NCBI RefSeq assembly: GCF_017353515.1
Contig: NZ_JAFMPY010000004.1
Span: forward strand, 124,001 to 188,000
DNA length: 64,000 nucleotides
Reading direction: 5' to 3'
From: Jiella sonneratiae
GTDB taxonomy: Bacteria > Pseudomonadota > Alphaproteobacteria > Rhizobiales > Rhizobiaceae
Position 1 is the first letter of the stretch; each line of letters begins with the position of its first letter. The notes under the pieces were generated by a model. That model was given only the letters and a program-made list of their open reading frames with translations, was not told the origin of the DNA and did no database searches. The position numbers were made by a program, and so were the translations under genes. Of this stretch, positions 62,595 to 64,000 are shown piece after piece.

Positions 62595-63974
62595 TCAGTT
62601 GGTTTTTCCGACGCTGGACGTCACCGTGTCGTCGTCCGCACCGCCGGGCTTCGGCGATTGCGGACTGCCGGCTCCCCTGGCGCAGATCCGGCCGATCCGC
62701 TCCCGGAAGCTCTCGAGCTGCGTCCACCATTGCGTGGCAAAGGGGAACGGCAGGTCCCGTCGCGGCGGACAGTCGCCGGAAAGCTTGGCGCGGATCGTCG
62801 CGGGGAGGGTCGCCCGCGTCGCCTCGTCCATCGTCGCCATCGAAAACTGCTCCGGCCGCAGGCCCTCGGCATCGGCGAAATCGACGTCGACGAGAACCGC
62901 CCCCTCGAAGCTGGTTCGCTCGAGCAGGCTGTCCCTCATCGAGACGTTCTTCAGATAGGCATATCGAAACGACGCATCGCCCAGCCTCGCCCGCGCGAAG
63001 GACACGCGGTCGATGAAGCTGGCGTCGAAACGTCCGCGCCAGGCGATCGTGTCCTCGAAGCTGCTCTGCTGCAGGAAGGCATCCTCGATGACGGCGTCGT
63101 TGAGAAAGGCCGAATCGGCGACGACCCTGACGAGGTTCGACGCCGGAAGCTGCAGCCGGTCCATGTGGGCGAAGACGAAGCTCGTATCCTCGAGGTTCAC
63201 CGCTTCCATGTTGGTGTCGAGGAGCAGCGCGCGGTCGAAGGACGTATCGCGGATGTCCGCCCCGACCATGAACGCCTTGCGGATGTCCGCGTAGCGCATG
63301 TCGAAGCCCCTGAGATTGGTCCTGCTGAGGGTCTGGATGTAGAATTGCCGGCGGCGTCGCCATTCGTTCTCGAACGCCTGGCGCGCCGGGACCGATTCGC
63401 CCTGCGGCCGGTTCCGCCCCAGATAGCTGGAGCGGAACTCCTCTACGAAGTCCTCGCGATACTGGTATGTCGCGGGCATCTGCGTGAAATTCGCCTCGGC
63501 CAGATCGGCCCGCGCCAGCGTCGTCCAGGCGTCGGTGCGTTCGCCGGATTTGATCGGCCACGCCGTCGCCAGGAACATCGGGACGGCCGCGAGGATGAAC
63601 AGGCCGGCCGATGCGCGGCGGAACGGCCGGGAAAACAGCGTCGGCCAGGCGGTTTCCCGCACCGTGCCGCTCGGCGGGTTCGGGCTTTTCGCCGCCTGCC
63701 GGATCGCCAGTCTCAGCCCCACCATCGCCAGCACCGTCGCCACGAAGAGGAAGCCGAGAACAGACGAGGAAAGCAGGTCGTGGCGAACGAAGGATCGGAC
63801 CCACAGGTAGCCGGTCAGAAGCGGACCCGAGAGCACGATCAGGGCGACGGCGAATGCGAGCGAGACCTCGTTGTAGCGGCGCGCCCGCTTCGGCAGCTTC
63901 AGCACCCAGGCCGCGTAGAACGGCGTCCGCAACCGGATCGACCGCATGCCGGCGTCCGTCAGCGATCGCGACAT
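62595..63974 (-). CDS. Membrane-anchored pentapeptide-repeat protein
   Basis: A 459-residue protein with three hydrophobic segments near residues 38-55, 70-88 and 122-140. A 'TTLARADLAEANF' motif follows and then a pentapeptide-repeat region (about 215-370: 'SRTNLRGFDMRYADIRKAF', 'SFEDTIAWRGRFDASFIDRVSF' in outline, 'LERTSFEGAVLVDVDFADAEGL'). The repeats form a right-handed quadrilateral beta-helix, here likely cytoplasmic or periplasmic on a membrane anchor. Function is unknown. The ATG at 63974 is 26 bp from the window edge and the frame stays open beyond it, so the true start may be outside. It has no close neighbour on its strand in the window. Confidence 0.82.
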   Translation of the reverse strand: MSRSLTDAGMRSIRLRTPFYAAWVLKLPKRARRYNEVSLAFAVALIVLSGPLLTGYLWVRSFVRHDLLSSSVLGFLFVATVLAMVGLRLAIRQAAKSPNPPSGTVRETAWPTLFSRPFRRASAGLFILAAVPMFLATAWPIKSGERTDAWTTLARADLAEANFTQMPATYQYREDFVEEFRSSYLGRNRPQGESVPARQAFENEWRRRRQFYIQTLSRTNLRGFDMRYADIRKAFMVGADIRDTSFDRALLLDTNMEAVNLEDTSFVFAHMDRLQLPASNLVRVVADSAFLNDAVIEDAFLQQSSFEDTIAWRGRFDASFIDRVSFARARLGDASFRYAYLKNVSMRDSLLERTSFEGAVLVDVDFADAEGLRPEQFSMATMDEATRATLPATIRAKLSGDCPPRRDLPFPFATQWWTQLESFRERIGRICARGAGSPQSPKPGGADDDTVTSSVGKTN

Positions 63975-64000
63975 GTCGCTGAGCTTCCAGAGGGTGATCA

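Overview
The window is one contiguous, very GC-rich (about 70 %) and densely coded piece of chromosome. Gene content and order suggest a Hyphomicrobiales (Rhizobiales) alphaproteobacterium, perhaps Aurantimonadaceae-like. The pointers are the ehu/eut ectoine cluster, the purN-purM / CDP-alcohol transferase / AI-2E transporter / hdaA / ppk / ppx block, the NrsF-SigF pair and rhizobial-type palindromic intergenic elements. The genus is inference. I see no rRNA, tRNA, CRISPR array, transposase or prophage gene.

Layout: (1) 1-5417, an IclR regulator (cut by the left edge), SCP2-type thiolase, acyl-CoA ligase, a tandem-DUF296 protein and an SDR dehydrogenase: a CoA-linked catabolic operon of unknown substrate. 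(2) 5448-19470, a complete ectoine/hydroxyectoine uptake and catabolism locus. The ehuABCD transporter and eutABC-doeA-doeB read leftward. The MocR-type regulator EnuR is divergent from an AsnC/DoeX-type regulator, followed by doeC and doeD reading rightward. A repeated motif (CAAATCAYGWCAWT) lies in front of ehuA and between the two regulators. (3) 19615-22704, a Fur-like box and hemP-hmuTUV hemin uptake genes. (4) 22828-31392, an amide module: promoter, leader hairpin, AmiC sensor, AmiR (ANTAR) antiterminator, an oligopeptide-type ABC transporter and an acetamidase/formamidase. It is followed by a flavin monooxygenase, RidA and DUF1028 cassette (31598-34070). (5) 34165-38883, sulfate/thiosulfate transporter sbp-cysT-cysW-cysA with an Rrf2 regulator upstream.

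(6) 39013-49394, mixed genes: metallo-beta-lactamase-fold hydrolase, DUF1499 protein, fatty-acyl-CoA ligase, an unknown acidic protein, ECF sigma factor with its NrsF anti-sigma, a Rieske/AIF-type reductase, a GGDEF-EAL protein and an L,D-transpeptidase. (7) 49590-53986, HAD dehalogenase, class IV aminotransferase, Fe/Mn superoxide dismutase, cytochrome c', a small CxxC protein and an I78 inhibitor lipoprotein. (8) 54127-62570, housekeeping: purN, purM, a CDP-alcohol phosphotransferase, a PerM/AI-2E protein, hdaA, ppk1 and ppx. (9) 62595 to the right edge, a membrane-anchored pentapeptide-repeat protein.

Functionally, regions 1, 2 and 4 look like separate substrate-scavenging regulons for a nutrient-variable, probably saline or plant-associated habitat. 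Ectoine is imported by Ehu, ring-opened by DoeA, deacetylated by DoeB, transaminated by DoeD and oxidised by DoeC to aspartate. Amides would be sensed by AmiC/AmiR, imported by the ABC transporter and hydrolysed to ammonia and acid. Regions 3 and 5 add iron and sulfur acquisition under their own regulators. Most genes inside operons overlap by ATGA or a few bases.
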